NCBI RefSeq assembly: GCF_927798115.1
Contig: NZ_CAKMMG010000006.1
Coordinates: forward strand, 62,001 to 126,000
Source: Paenibacillus auburnensis
GTDB lineage: Bacteria > Bacillota > Bacilli > Paenibacillales > Paenibacillaceae
Direction: 5' to 3'
DNA length: 64,000 bases
A program made the position numbers and the translations under genes. The notes under the pieces were generated by a model. The model was not told the origin of the DNA. It worked only from the letters and a program-made list of their open reading frames with translations, and made no database searches. Positions 1 through 6,686 of the stretch are shown in pieces. Every line of letters begins with the position of its first letter. Within the stretch, counting starts at the first letter, position 1.

Positions 1-100
1 GTGCAGTATCGCTGAAGTAAGCGAACGTTCCTCCTCCGATTAAAGACAATCCCAGTGCCGCCGATGCAATACCCAGACCCAGTGTTTTTTTGATACCCAT
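1..100 (-). CDS. TasA/CalY-family matrix fibre protein, N-terminus only
   Basis: Only the first 33 codons lie in the window; the gene runs off the left edge. It begins with ATG at 100 behind a clear GAGGAG ribosome site (around 111-118). The visible part is a basic start (MGIKKTLGLG), a hydrophobic segment and the GTFAYFSDT motif typical of the TasA/camelysin (CalY) family, whose signal peptide is cut by SipW and which form amyloid-like fibres of the biofilm matrix. It is nearly identical to the start of the complete gene at 148-744, so the two look like a tandem duplication. It is the last visible gene of the minus-strand cluster. Confidence 0.8.
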   Translation of the reverse strand, partial: MGIKKTLGLGIASAALGLSLIGGGTFAYFSDTA

Positions 101-147
101 AATATAAATTCCTCCTCGGTTATGTTTTTATTATTGAAATGCAGGGT

Positions 148-744
148 TTACTTAAATTCGCCGGCTCCCTGGCTGGCTTCGAAGTTCCAGGTAAGCTTCA
201 GCTTGTCGCCCTGGTAGTAGTTTTGCGGCTGGAAGGTTTCTTTGAAGGCAAATTGAACGGTGAGCTTATCCTCCGTACCCGCTTTAATGCCTGATTTTTC
301 GCCTCCAAGCACGGTGCCCAGTAATTTTCTGGCTACGAGATCCGGGCTCTGGCTCTCCAGATCGGCGAGCGAAATGACAAGAACCTCCGGCTGTTTTTTG
401 TCGTTGTTATTCAGGAAAGTAACAATAATATCATCCTTCAGATTATGGCTGCCGTTGTTGTTGTTCGTGTCCGTCACTGCGGATGAAGTCTTCAGCAAGA
501 CCTTAGGAATGTCGAGGGAGCCGTCATTTTTCAGTTTGAAATCTCTGGTGATCAGATCGCCAGGCTTCAGATTGCTGAGATCAACAATGACAGCAGGGTC
601 AGAGGTGAGGCTTAGAGTTCCGTTGTTAAATGCAGCCGTACTCTGTGCGGAATCGCTAAAGTAAGCGAAAGTGCCTCCGCCGACAAGTGTCAGGCCAAGC
701 GCTGCGGAAGCAACGCCGAGGCCTAGTGTTTTTTTAATATTCAT
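148..744 (-). CDS. TasA/CalY-family matrix fibre protein
   Basis: This 198-residue secreted protein has a SipW-type signal peptide (basic start, hydrophobic stretch, then GGGTFAYFSDSAQST around residues 22-36) and a beta-rich body with short hydrophobic segments such as PAVIVDLSNLKPGD. That is the architecture of TasA and camelysin, structural proteins of cell-surface fibres in Bacillus biofilms. It lies 91 bp downstream of a SipW-type signal peptidase gene and 47 bp upstream of a second near-identical start, so processing by that peptidase is a natural inference. Assignment to the TasA/CalY family is firm; whether it works as TasA or as a camelysin-like protease cannot be told from sequence. 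Confidence 0.85.
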   Translation of the reverse strand: MNIKKTLGLGVASAALGLTLVGGGTFAYFSDSAQSTAAFNNGTLSLTSDPAVIVDLSNLKPGDLITRDFKLKNDGSLDIPKVLLKTSSAVTDTNNNNGSHNLKDDIIVTFLNNNDKKQPEVLVISLADLESQSPDLVARKLLGTVLGGEKSGIKAGTEDKLTVQFAFKETFQPQNYYQGDKLKLTWNFEASQGAGEFK

Positions 745-835
745 TAGTTCATCCCTCTCTCATAGATCTTTTTGACAACAGGTGTACCGTTAATTATTGT
801 GACTCCGCGTTTCGTAAACGGGAGATAACAATCGG

Positions 836-1423
836 TTATTGAAGCGGCATGGTTTCGGGGCCAGCCGGCGCGGCTGCGGCGCTTTTCTTTTCAAGTGCGG
901 AAACGGCCTTCCAGGAACTGTAGAGTGCATAGAGCAGCAGCAGGAGACCCGGTATAATCATCAGCATGACACTGCCTGCTTTCGAAACCGCGAAATTCAT
1001 CGCGTATCCCACATAAGGAACCGTTACTCCTGTATATTTCCCTACGACATTCGTTGAGCTGACCGCAGCAGAATCCGCAGCATCATTGTTATCGCCTTTG
1101 GTTGTGTAGGTAGCTTCACCCGTGGCAGTGTTTACAGTGGCATCGATGACCCGGTGGGTGATCAGAATATTCTCGGGATTCATAAATGTGATGACGTCGC
1201 CCTTTTGGAACCGGGTCATATCGCCGCCAGGCTTGATAGCAACGATGGAGCCGGTATGGATGCCGGGTTCCATGGAGCCGGACAGGACGGTTTTGATCTG
1301 ATAGCCGAAGAAAGCCGGTTCGCCGCCGGAAGCTTTGGAGATCACAACGGCAACAACCACAAGCAGGAAAACAAGGGACATTAGCAGGGTCAGTGCTGTG
1401 CTGACTATTTTTTTAATACGCAT
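836..1423 (-). CDS. sipW: Signal peptidase I, ER/SipW type
   Basis: This 195-residue membrane peptidase has one N-terminal and one C-terminal membrane segment (about residues 7-29 and 150-170). The catalytic serine lies in SGSMEP (Ser50), a histidine replaces the usual lysine as general base in ITHRV (His90), and the conserved acidic box follows (KGDNND, Asp111). A Ser-His arrangement marks the ER-type peptidases such as Bacillus SipW, which cut TasA and TapA pre-proteins. Its ATG overlaps the stop of the upstream gene as TAATG, which argues for translational coupling. The tail is Ala/Pro rich. In this cluster it most likely processes the two TasA-like proteins and perhaps the upstream protein. 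Confidence 0.9.
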   Translation of the reverse strand: MRIKKIVSTALTLLMSLVFLLVVVAVVISKASGGEPAFFGYQIKTVLSGSMEPGIHTGSIVAIKPGGDMTRFQKGDVITFMNPENILITHRVIDATVNTATGEATYTTKGDNNDAADSAAVSSTNVVGKYTGVTVPYVGYAMNFAVSKAGSVMLMIIPGLLLLLYALYSSWKAVSALEKKSAAAAPAGPETMPLQ

Positions 1424-2712
1424 TATTCATCGCCGCCTTTACTGGGTTCTGTGACCGGAACAGGAGAAGCTGCGGGAAGTTCCGGTACGGTATTGTCATT
1501 TTCGGTTATGTCCTGAACAGGCACTGCTGCCGGTGTTGGAGACGGATCGGGTGTATCCACGCCTGAAGCAGGGGCGTCTGGGGCGACAGTGTCTGGAGCG
1601 GCGCTGGTGTCTGGCGCCGGCTTATCCTCTACAGGCTTATCTTCTGCCGGCTTGCCGTTGTCCGGCACCGCAGGGACGGTTATCTCTGGGTTTCCTTCTC
1701 CCGCTTTAACAACCGGGGTCTTGTCATCTGCAGGATCTTTACCGTCCTGCTTGTCGTCATCAGCTTTGTCCGCCAATGCTTCTTCCTGAAGCTTTGCCTT
1801 GGCATCGGTGATTTCCAGCTGCTGATTTTGCAGATTGCTTACTGCCGAGGACAGGCTGCTCCGGGTAGAGGTTAGATCAGCATTCAGCTGCTCATAGGCC
1901 GCCTGCAATTCGGCAGAAATATCAGGCTGTGCTTCATATGCTTTGGCCACGAAGTCAAGCAGCTCGCTGCCGCCGGAAAAGCGGGAGTGTTCCTGCCCGA
2001 GTAATCCGCGGTCAGGATTGCCTGGCGGCAGCGCACTGCCGGTTGTATGAATGGAGCTCAGATAACCCACAATTTCGTTGTAAGTATTCTTGAGCGGTTC
2101 GGACAATACTCCGCTTTGGGCAGAATCCAGTTGCATTTGCCCGAAAATCTGTGCATCGCGGATTTCCAGACAATTGGGTTCAAGATGGAGCATATAGCCC
2201 CAGGCCTGATGCAGAATAGATGCCGCACTGCTGGCCTCCTGCAGAATCTGCTGCCAGATCCCGAGGTTGGTGTTGAGCTGTGCATCTATTGCCGCAATGG
2301 CGGAAATCGCAGAGGAAATCTGTGCTGCTACAAGCTCTGCGGCCTGATCCAGCTCATCCGGAGACAGTGCTGAGAGGTCCGCGGGACCTGTGAACTCTCC
2401 GGCCGGGCTGTGGCTGGCAAGAGAAGACTTAAGTTCGATGATTCTGTGGATGTGCCCTGACAGCTCCGAGAGCAGCTGTTCAATCTGTCCCGGGAAGACG
2501 GAGCAAAGCTCTATGCTGCTGGGTTGCTGCAGCGAGGTGTTGTACTCTCCGTAGGTACTGCCGATCTGACCGGAGGTGTACAGGACAAGAACGGATACAG
2601 CCATACCGGATTGCAGAATACGAAGCCCGGTTTTACTTGGTTTTTTTTTACGCCGTCTGGCGGATCTGGGGTACAAAGGCCAGCCCCCTCTCATGGCTTT
2701 ACAATCATTCAT
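1423..2712 (-). CDS. TapA-like membrane/secreted protein with acidic Pro-rich tail
   Basis: A 429-residue protein with a very basic start (ARRRKKKPSK around 19-28), one hydrophobic segment (about 32-50), then a helical region rich in Gln, Leu and Ser (residues 60-300, coiled-coil-like near 265-305) and a low-complexity tail rich in Pro, Asp, Val and Thr. Position and layout match tapA of the Bacillus tapA-sipW-tasA operon: first gene, single N-terminal signal/anchor followed by GSTYGEYNTS, next to sipW. Overall sequence similarity to TapA is not obvious, so TapA-like is an inference from context. The start at 2712 has no good Shine-Dalgarno; the nearest upstream element is a SinR-like inverted repeat. 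No alternative start looks better. Confidence 0.6.
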   Translation of the reverse strand: MNDCKAMRGGWPLYPRSARRRKKKPSKTGLRILQSGMAVSVLVLYTSGQIGSTYGEYNTSLQQPSSIELCSVFPGQIEQLLSELSGHIHRIIELKSSLASHSPAGEFTGPADLSALSPDELDQAAELVAAQISSAISAIAAIDAQLNTNLGIWQQILQEASSAASILHQAWGYMLHLEPNCLEIRDAQIFGQMQLDSAQSGVLSEPLKNTYNEIVGYLSSIHTTGSALPPGNPDRGLLGQEHSRFSGGSELLDFVAKAYEAQPDISAELQAAYEQLNADLTSTRSSLSSAVSNLQNQQLEITDAKAKLQEEALADKADDDKQDGKDPADDKTPVVKAGEGNPEITVPAVPDNGKPAEDKPVEDKPAPDTSAAPDTVAPDAPASGVDTPDPSPTPAAVPVQDITENDNTVPELPAASPVPVTEPSKGGDE

Positions 2713-2723
2713 TCGTTATATTC

Positions 2724-2739
2724 GTTCTTTATTAAGAAC
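2724..2739. promoter_or_regulatory. SinR-like operator, proximal
   Basis: Perfect inverted repeat GTTCTT-TATT-AAGAAC ending 12 bp before the start codon of the TapA-like gene. The half-site matches GTTCTYT, the known SinR binding element of Bacillus, and SinR represses tapA-sipW-tasA there. Together with a second copy at 2874-2888 this suggests the same control here. No sinR gene is in the window. Confidence 0.6.
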
Positions 2740-2873
2740 AATTTGATAAGGAAATCATACACCGTCTGCCGGGGAAAAGAAAAATGTGAATTAAGCCTAA
2801 AAGTTCTTAATAACGCACAATAATGGAGTATTATCTTTGAATTACTGCTATTATCGCTGTTTTACGCAAAATA

Positions 2874-2888
2874 TTCTTTATAAAGAAC
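2874..2888. promoter_or_regulatory. SinR-like operator, distal
   Basis: Perfect palindrome TTCTTTATAAAGAA followed by C, giving a GTTCTTT half-site on the minus strand. It lies about 160 bp upstream of the TapA-like gene. A lone half-site GTTCTTA at 2803-2809 lies between the two full elements. The region 2740-2873 is AT-rich and probably carries the cluster promoter, but no clean -35/-10 pair stood out. Confidence 0.6.
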
Positions 2889-2922
2889 AATTATTTGCAC
2901 CTGGCGGATCGCCAATAACGCA

Positions 2923-2959
2923 AAGCAGCGGTTCTCCAATGCCTGGAGAACCGCTGCTT
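2923..2959 (-). terminator. Terminator of the aldo/keto reductase gene
   Basis: A perfect 15-bp stem (AAGCAGCGGTTCTCC and its complement) with a 7-nt loop lies 75 bp past the aldo/keto reductase stop. The U-tract is short, so it may be inefficient and let some transcription reach the matrix cluster, which is on the same strand. Confidence 0.7.
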
Positions 2960-3034
2960 AGTTTCAGTAGATAAGTGTATACGTCCGGATTTGTTTAAAA
3001 CGTAGAAACATTCTGCCTCAGGCCGGCTGGGCGG

Positions 3035-4012
3035 TTAGGGAAGCTTTTCTCCGCGTGAGCTTACATACAGGTCATACCATTCCTTGCGGGTCAGCTCCAG
3101 CTGGTCCGCACCTGCGCAGGCGGCAATCCGCTGCGGATTCACCGTTCCGATGACCGGCTGAATGGCCGCCGGATGGGTCATCAGCCAGGACAGGACGATG
3201 GCCTCAGGCGTCGTATTCTTCTGCCGGGCAAGCTCTTTGACCAGCGCGGCCGTATTCACGACATTCTCCGGCTGGCCTTCAAGTGAACGCCCGCTGAAGC
3301 TTCCTTGCGCCAGCGGCCCCCAGGCCTGCAGCTGGATGTTCTCCATGCGGCAGTATTCTATGGTACCCTCCGGAAAGGTAATATCCTTCCAAGGCTCGCG
3401 GTTTACGCTGACCATGGCATCAAGCCAGCTGATTTTGGCCAGACTCATATGCAGCTGGTTGACGATAAAGGGTTCGTCACAGTAATGCTGGAGCAGCCTG
3501 ATCTGAGCGGCGCTCATATTGGAGACGCCGAAGTGGCGCACTTTTCCTGACACTTTGAGCTGATGCAGCGCTTCAGCTACTTCTTCGGGGTCCATCAGCG
3601 GATCAGGACGATGCAGCAGCAGGATATCAATATAGTCTGTCCCGAGGCGGGATAAGGTTCCGTCGACACTCTTTAGAATATGCTCCCTGGAAATATCGAA
3701 TGTATTGGTGGTGTCTCCCGGTTCAATCAGCTTGATGCCGCATTTGGATTGTATAATGATCTCCTCGCGCAGTCCCGGCCGGTCCCTAAAAATCTCCCCG
3801 AATACCTTCTCCGCTTTACCGCGGGTATAAATATCGGCATGATCAAAAAAATTGATGCCGATCGACAGAGCAGCTTCAACGGCTTCATGTCCTTGTTTGA
3901 TATTCTCAGCTGTAATCGGTTCATGGTCCCAGCCTCCGCCCAGCCCCATACATCCTAAGGCTATGCGGCTGGCGGGAATCCCGCGTTTGTTAAGTGGCAG
4001 CGTTCTCAGCAA
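3035..4012 (-). CDS. Aldo/keto reductase
   Basis: An NAD(P)H-dependent oxidoreductase of the aldo/keto reductase superfamily, about 325 residues. The catalytic tetrad is visible: Asp and Tyr in FFDHADIY, Lys in IIIQSK, His in YIDILLLHRPDP. The C-terminal coenzyme motif QPVIGTVNPQRI is also present, as in the YdhF-like subgroup. The frame is open from an ATG at 4030, but that ATG has no ribosome site, whereas GGAGG at 4020-4024 sits 8 nt before a TTG at 4012, so the TTG start is preferred. The protein then begins LRTLPLNKRGIPASRIALG, as expected. The substrate is unknown and it looks monocistronic. Confidence 0.85.
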   Translation of the reverse strand: MLRTLPLNKRGIPASRIALGCMGLGGGWDHEPITAENIKQGHEAVEAALSIGINFFDHADIYTRGKAEKVFGEIFRDRPGLREEIIIQSKCGIKLIEPGDTTNTFDISREHILKSVDGTLSRLGTDYIDILLLHRPDPLMDPEEVAEALHQLKVSGKVRHFGVSNMSAAQIRLLQHYCDEPFIVNQLHMSLAKISWLDAMVSVNREPWKDITFPEGTIEYCRMENIQLQAWGPLAQGSFSGRSLEGQPENVVNTAALVKELARQKNTTPEAIVLSWLMTHPAAIQPVIGTVNPQRIAACAGADQLELTRKEWYDLYVSSRGEKLP

Positions 4013-4064
4013 GAAGTATCCCTCCGTCACAATGAATTGAAGAATCAGGGAATATTGTACACCT

Positions 4065-4295
4065 TTAGAAGCCGGTGTGGTATTTTTTGTCGCTGGAGGA
4101 ACGGTGCTTCGTGCCTTCCTTATCCTTCTCCTCCTGCTTTTCCAGTGTTAAATCCTCCATCGGAATCGGATCGACGTTTTGCTCGCTTTCATGCATGTCG
4201 AACAGGCTGGGCTTGTCTGTCGGGTATTGCTCCGGATGGTCGCGCTTGTCTCCCTGCAGCTTTTTTTCCTCGTGCGGCTTCTTGTTTTCGTTCAT
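4065..4295 (-). CDS. Small hydrophilic protein of unknown function
   Basis: A 76-residue, very charged protein (many Lys, Glu, Asp, His; no hydrophobic core, no Cys), probably disordered. GAGGG lies 7 nt before the ATG. It contains PTDKPSLFDMHESEQNVD, which might form a short helix. I do not recognise the family. It is on the same strand as its neighbours but separated by 101 bp and a terminator from padR. Confidence 0.55.
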   Translation of the reverse strand: MNENKKPHEEKKLQGDKRDHPEQYPTDKPSLFDMHESEQNVDPIPMEDLTLEKQEEKDKEGTKHRSSSDKKYHTGF

Positions 4296-4364
4296 GCTTG
4301 TTCCCTCGCTCTCATTTTGCAGTTTTGTTCGTTAATACACGCAATAGGCTGCGGTTAAACAGCA

Positions 4365-4385
4365 AAGAGGCCCCGGGGGCCTCTT
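4365..4385 (-). terminator. Terminator after padR
   Basis: GC-rich hairpin AAGAGGCCCC / GGGGCCTCTT with almost no loop, 12 bp past the padR stop, followed on the minus strand by TTTGC. It ends the exporter-padR operon. Confidence 0.75.
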
Positions 4386-4396
4386 CTATTCCTTGC

Positions 4397-4957
4397 TTAT
4401 AACGACAGCGGGGTTCCGAAGTCGTTCAATTTGCGTGCCGCCACATCCTGGTAGAGACGTTTCAGCCAATTCAGTTCAGTAAGACTGTGCTCATATCTGC
4501 CGTACATCAGATGAAGCGCCGAACGGGGGACGACAGAAATATGGTCTTCGTACACCTGGTAGGCATAGTTAACCTGATGTTCAATTTCCCGGATCCGTTC
4601 CTCCAGTACCTTCTCGACTTTATCCTGATTGATATAGCGTGAGAGGGCCAGGGCCATATAGAGGGGATGAAAGACCAGATCGACTTTCTTAATCTGCTGC
4701 AGAATAAGCTGCTCGAACAAGGCCTTGCCCTTATCGGTAATGCGGTAAATCGTCTTGTCTGGACGGTCATTGCTGCGGATCGTCTCTACAGCTTCAATAT
4801 AATCATCCTCAGCCAGCTTATCGACAGCGTAGTAGAGGGAGCCCATCTGCAGCTTCATCATCTGATCATACATTCGTTCCTTCATAATGAGTGTGATCTC
4901 ATAAGGATGCATATCCTTCTCCTGAAGCAGACCGAGGATCACCAGTTTCATGGACAT
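4397..4957 (-). CDS. PadR-family transcriptional regulator
   Basis: A 186-residue regulator with the PadR winged-helix domain at the N-terminus (LVILGLLQEKDMHPYEI, then SLYYAVDKLAEDDYIEAVE, and the beta wing RTIYRITDKG-like segment) and a C-terminal alpha-helical dimerisation domain typical of PadR subfamily 2 (AphA-like). The gene follows the exporter gene with a 6-bp gap, so they form one operon. PadR proteins commonly repress an adjacent efflux pump and release DNA when they bind a drug or phenolic compound. The likely operator is the palindrome at 6531-6546 in the exporter promoter. Confidence 0.88.
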   Translation of the reverse strand: MSMKLVILGLLQEKDMHPYEITLIMKERMYDQMMKLQMGSLYYAVDKLAEDDYIEAVETIRSNDRPDKTIYRITDKGKALFEQLILQQIKKVDLVFHPLYMALALSRYINQDKVEKVLEERIREIEHQVNYAYQVYEDHISVVPRSALHLMYGRYEHSLTELNWLKRLYQDVAARKLNDFGTPLSL

Positions 4958-4963
4958 CGCCCG

Positions 4964-6484
4964 TTACCCGCGTTCAGTGGAGGGCTGAGCAGCCTTGGGC
5001 TGAACTGTAAGGCGGTCTTTCGGCATCAGGAATACAAAGACTACGCCCAGCACTGCAGGAATCAGCGCCCACATAAAGGTATGGGAGATGGAATCGGATA
5101 ATGCCCCTGTAATCTTATCCAGTACGGCAGCCGGAATCTTGGCTCTTGCCTCCGGTGTCAGAGCTGCGCGCGAATCGCCAAACGAAGCGGATTCTGCACT
5201 GCCGCCAAAGGCATCACTAAGGCTGTTCGTGAAGCCGTTGCGCTGGATAATTCCGAAGATCGTAATACCGAGCGTCATGCCAAGCGAGCGCATGAAGGTG
5301 CTGGTGGATGTAGCTGATCCGCGCTGGCGCATATCGAAATGATGAATGGAGGACATGCTGAGCACGGAAAAGGAGAAGCCTACACCAAATCCGGTCAGCG
5401 CCATGAAGATATTTAGCATCAGTCGTGAAGTGTCAGGCGACAAGGTGCTTAAGCAGAAGACGCCTGCCAGGAAGCAGACAGCCGACAAAATCATAATATT
5501 ACGGAAGCTGGTTTTGGTGGTGAGCAGTCCTCCGGTCTGGCTGCCGAGGACGGTGCCGATCATCATCGGCATCAGGATCAACCCTGAATTAGTAGCCGAG
5601 CCGCCGTAAACACCCTGTACAAAGATAGGAATATATACTGTGGCCACGATAAAGGTCGAGCCGTAGAACAAACCGATTACGCTGCTCGTTGCGAACAGGC
5701 GTTTACCAAACATGGCGAAGGAGATGACCGGTTCAGAAGCGAAACGCTCGATGAAGATGAAGGCAATCAGCAGGACCGCGAAGCCGGCAAACAAGCCGAG
5801 GATAGCCGCAGAATCCCAGGCATATTGATTGCCGCCCAGCTCCAATGCGAACATCAGGCAGATAATGGATCCAACAAGCGTAAAGGCTCCGCCCCAGTCA
5901 ATGCGCTGTTTGGCATGGGAGACGGATTCCTTATAGGATGTCATAATCAAGGCAAACGCTACGATGCCGATCGGCAGGTTGATGTAGAATACCCACTGCC
6001 AGCTTAAGTAATCGGTAATATACGCACCGAGAAGCGGGCCGATGACGCTCGAAATGCCGAAGACGGCGCCGAAGAGACCGGTCAGCTTGCCTCTTTTTTG
6101 CGGCGGGTAGATATCGAAGACAATAGTGAAGGCAATCGGCATCAGTGCCCCGCCGCCGATGCCTTGGATGGCCCGGTAGATGCTGAGCTGTGTAATGCTG
6201 GTTGCCGTTCCGCACAGGGCCGAACCCGCCAGGAAGACGATAAGGCCAAAAATGAAGAACCGTTTGCGTCCGTACATATCGGACAGTTTACCGAAGATTG
6301 GCGTCCCGGCCATGACCATGACCATATAAGCAGAGGTTACCCAGACGATTTTGTCGAGTCCGCCAAGTTCGGATACAATGGTGCCCATAGCTGAAGCTAC
6401 AATGGTATTATCCATAGCGGACATTAGAATACCAAGCAGCAGGCCGACAACTACGAGTTTAAGATTGCTTTCTTTAGTATGCAT
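4964..6484 (-). CDS. MFS multidrug exporter, DHA2 (14-TMS) family
   Basis: A drug:H+ antiporter of about 506 residues. Motif A-like GKLSDMYGRKRFF and the motif C region GLFGAVFGISSVIGPLLGAYI are present, along with the D1-type NTIVASAMGTI after TM1. It resembles EmrB/QacA/Bmr3-type exporters. The frame is open from 6559, but the ATG at 6484 is preceded by AAAGGAG 10 nt upstream, downstream of a promoter, and gives the standard MHTKESNLKLVVVGLLLGILMSAMDNT start. It is the first gene of the operon with padR. The substrate is not predictable. Confidence 0.9.
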   Translation of the reverse strand: MHTKESNLKLVVVGLLLGILMSAMDNTIVASAMGTIVSELGGLDKIVWVTSAYMVMVMAGTPIFGKLSDMYGRKRFFIFGLIVFLAGSALCGTATSITQLSIYRAIQGIGGGALMPIAFTIVFDIYPPQKRGKLTGLFGAVFGISSVIGPLLGAYITDYLSWQWVFYINLPIGIVAFALIMTSYKESVSHAKQRIDWGGAFTLVGSIICLMFALELGGNQYAWDSAAILGLFAGFAVLLIAFIFIERFASEPVISFAMFGKRLFATSSVIGLFYGSTFIVATVYIPIFVQGVYGGSATNSGLILMPMMIGTVLGSQTGGLLTTKTSFRNIMILSAVCFLAGVFCLSTLSPDTSRLMLNIFMALTGFGVGFSFSVLSMSSIHHFDMRQRGSATSTSTFMRSLGMTLGITIFGIIQRNGFTNSLSDAFGGSAESASFGDSRAALTPEARAKIPAAVLDKITGALSDSISHTFMWALIPAVLGVVFVFLMPKDRLTVQPKAAQPSTERG

Positions 6485-6526
6485 GCGTAGCAGGCTCCTT
6501 TTCCGTTGATTCTCGAAACAGTTTTT

Positions 6527-6555
6527 ATTATATTCAAATTTGAATAGGGTAGCAA
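6527..6555 (-). promoter_or_regulatory. Promoter with palindromic PadR-type operator
   Basis: Reading the minus strand, TTGCTA (6550-6555) and TATAAT (6527-6532) are 17 nt apart. Overlapping the spacer and the -10 is a perfect 16-bp palindrome TATTCAAATTTGAATA (6531-6546). A repressor bound there would block RNA polymerase. The linked padR gene makes PadR the natural candidate. Confidence 0.7.
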
Positions 6556-6652
6556 TCATTATTTTTAAGGTATTTTAGTAGTGAGTATAGACTTAACACC
6601 AGGGTTGTATGCGGAAGGGAACTGGAAAGAGAAAGAGTGGATCGGGCCGGGG

Positions 6653-6684
6653 CAAAAAAAGAGCACCGCCGGGAGTCGGCGATG
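6653..6684 (-). terminator. Terminator of the GGDEF/HD-GYP gene
   Basis: Hairpin GCATCGCCG / CGGCGGTGC followed on the minus strand by seven T, directly after the stop codon at 6687. Confidence 0.85.
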
Positions 6685-6686
6685 CT

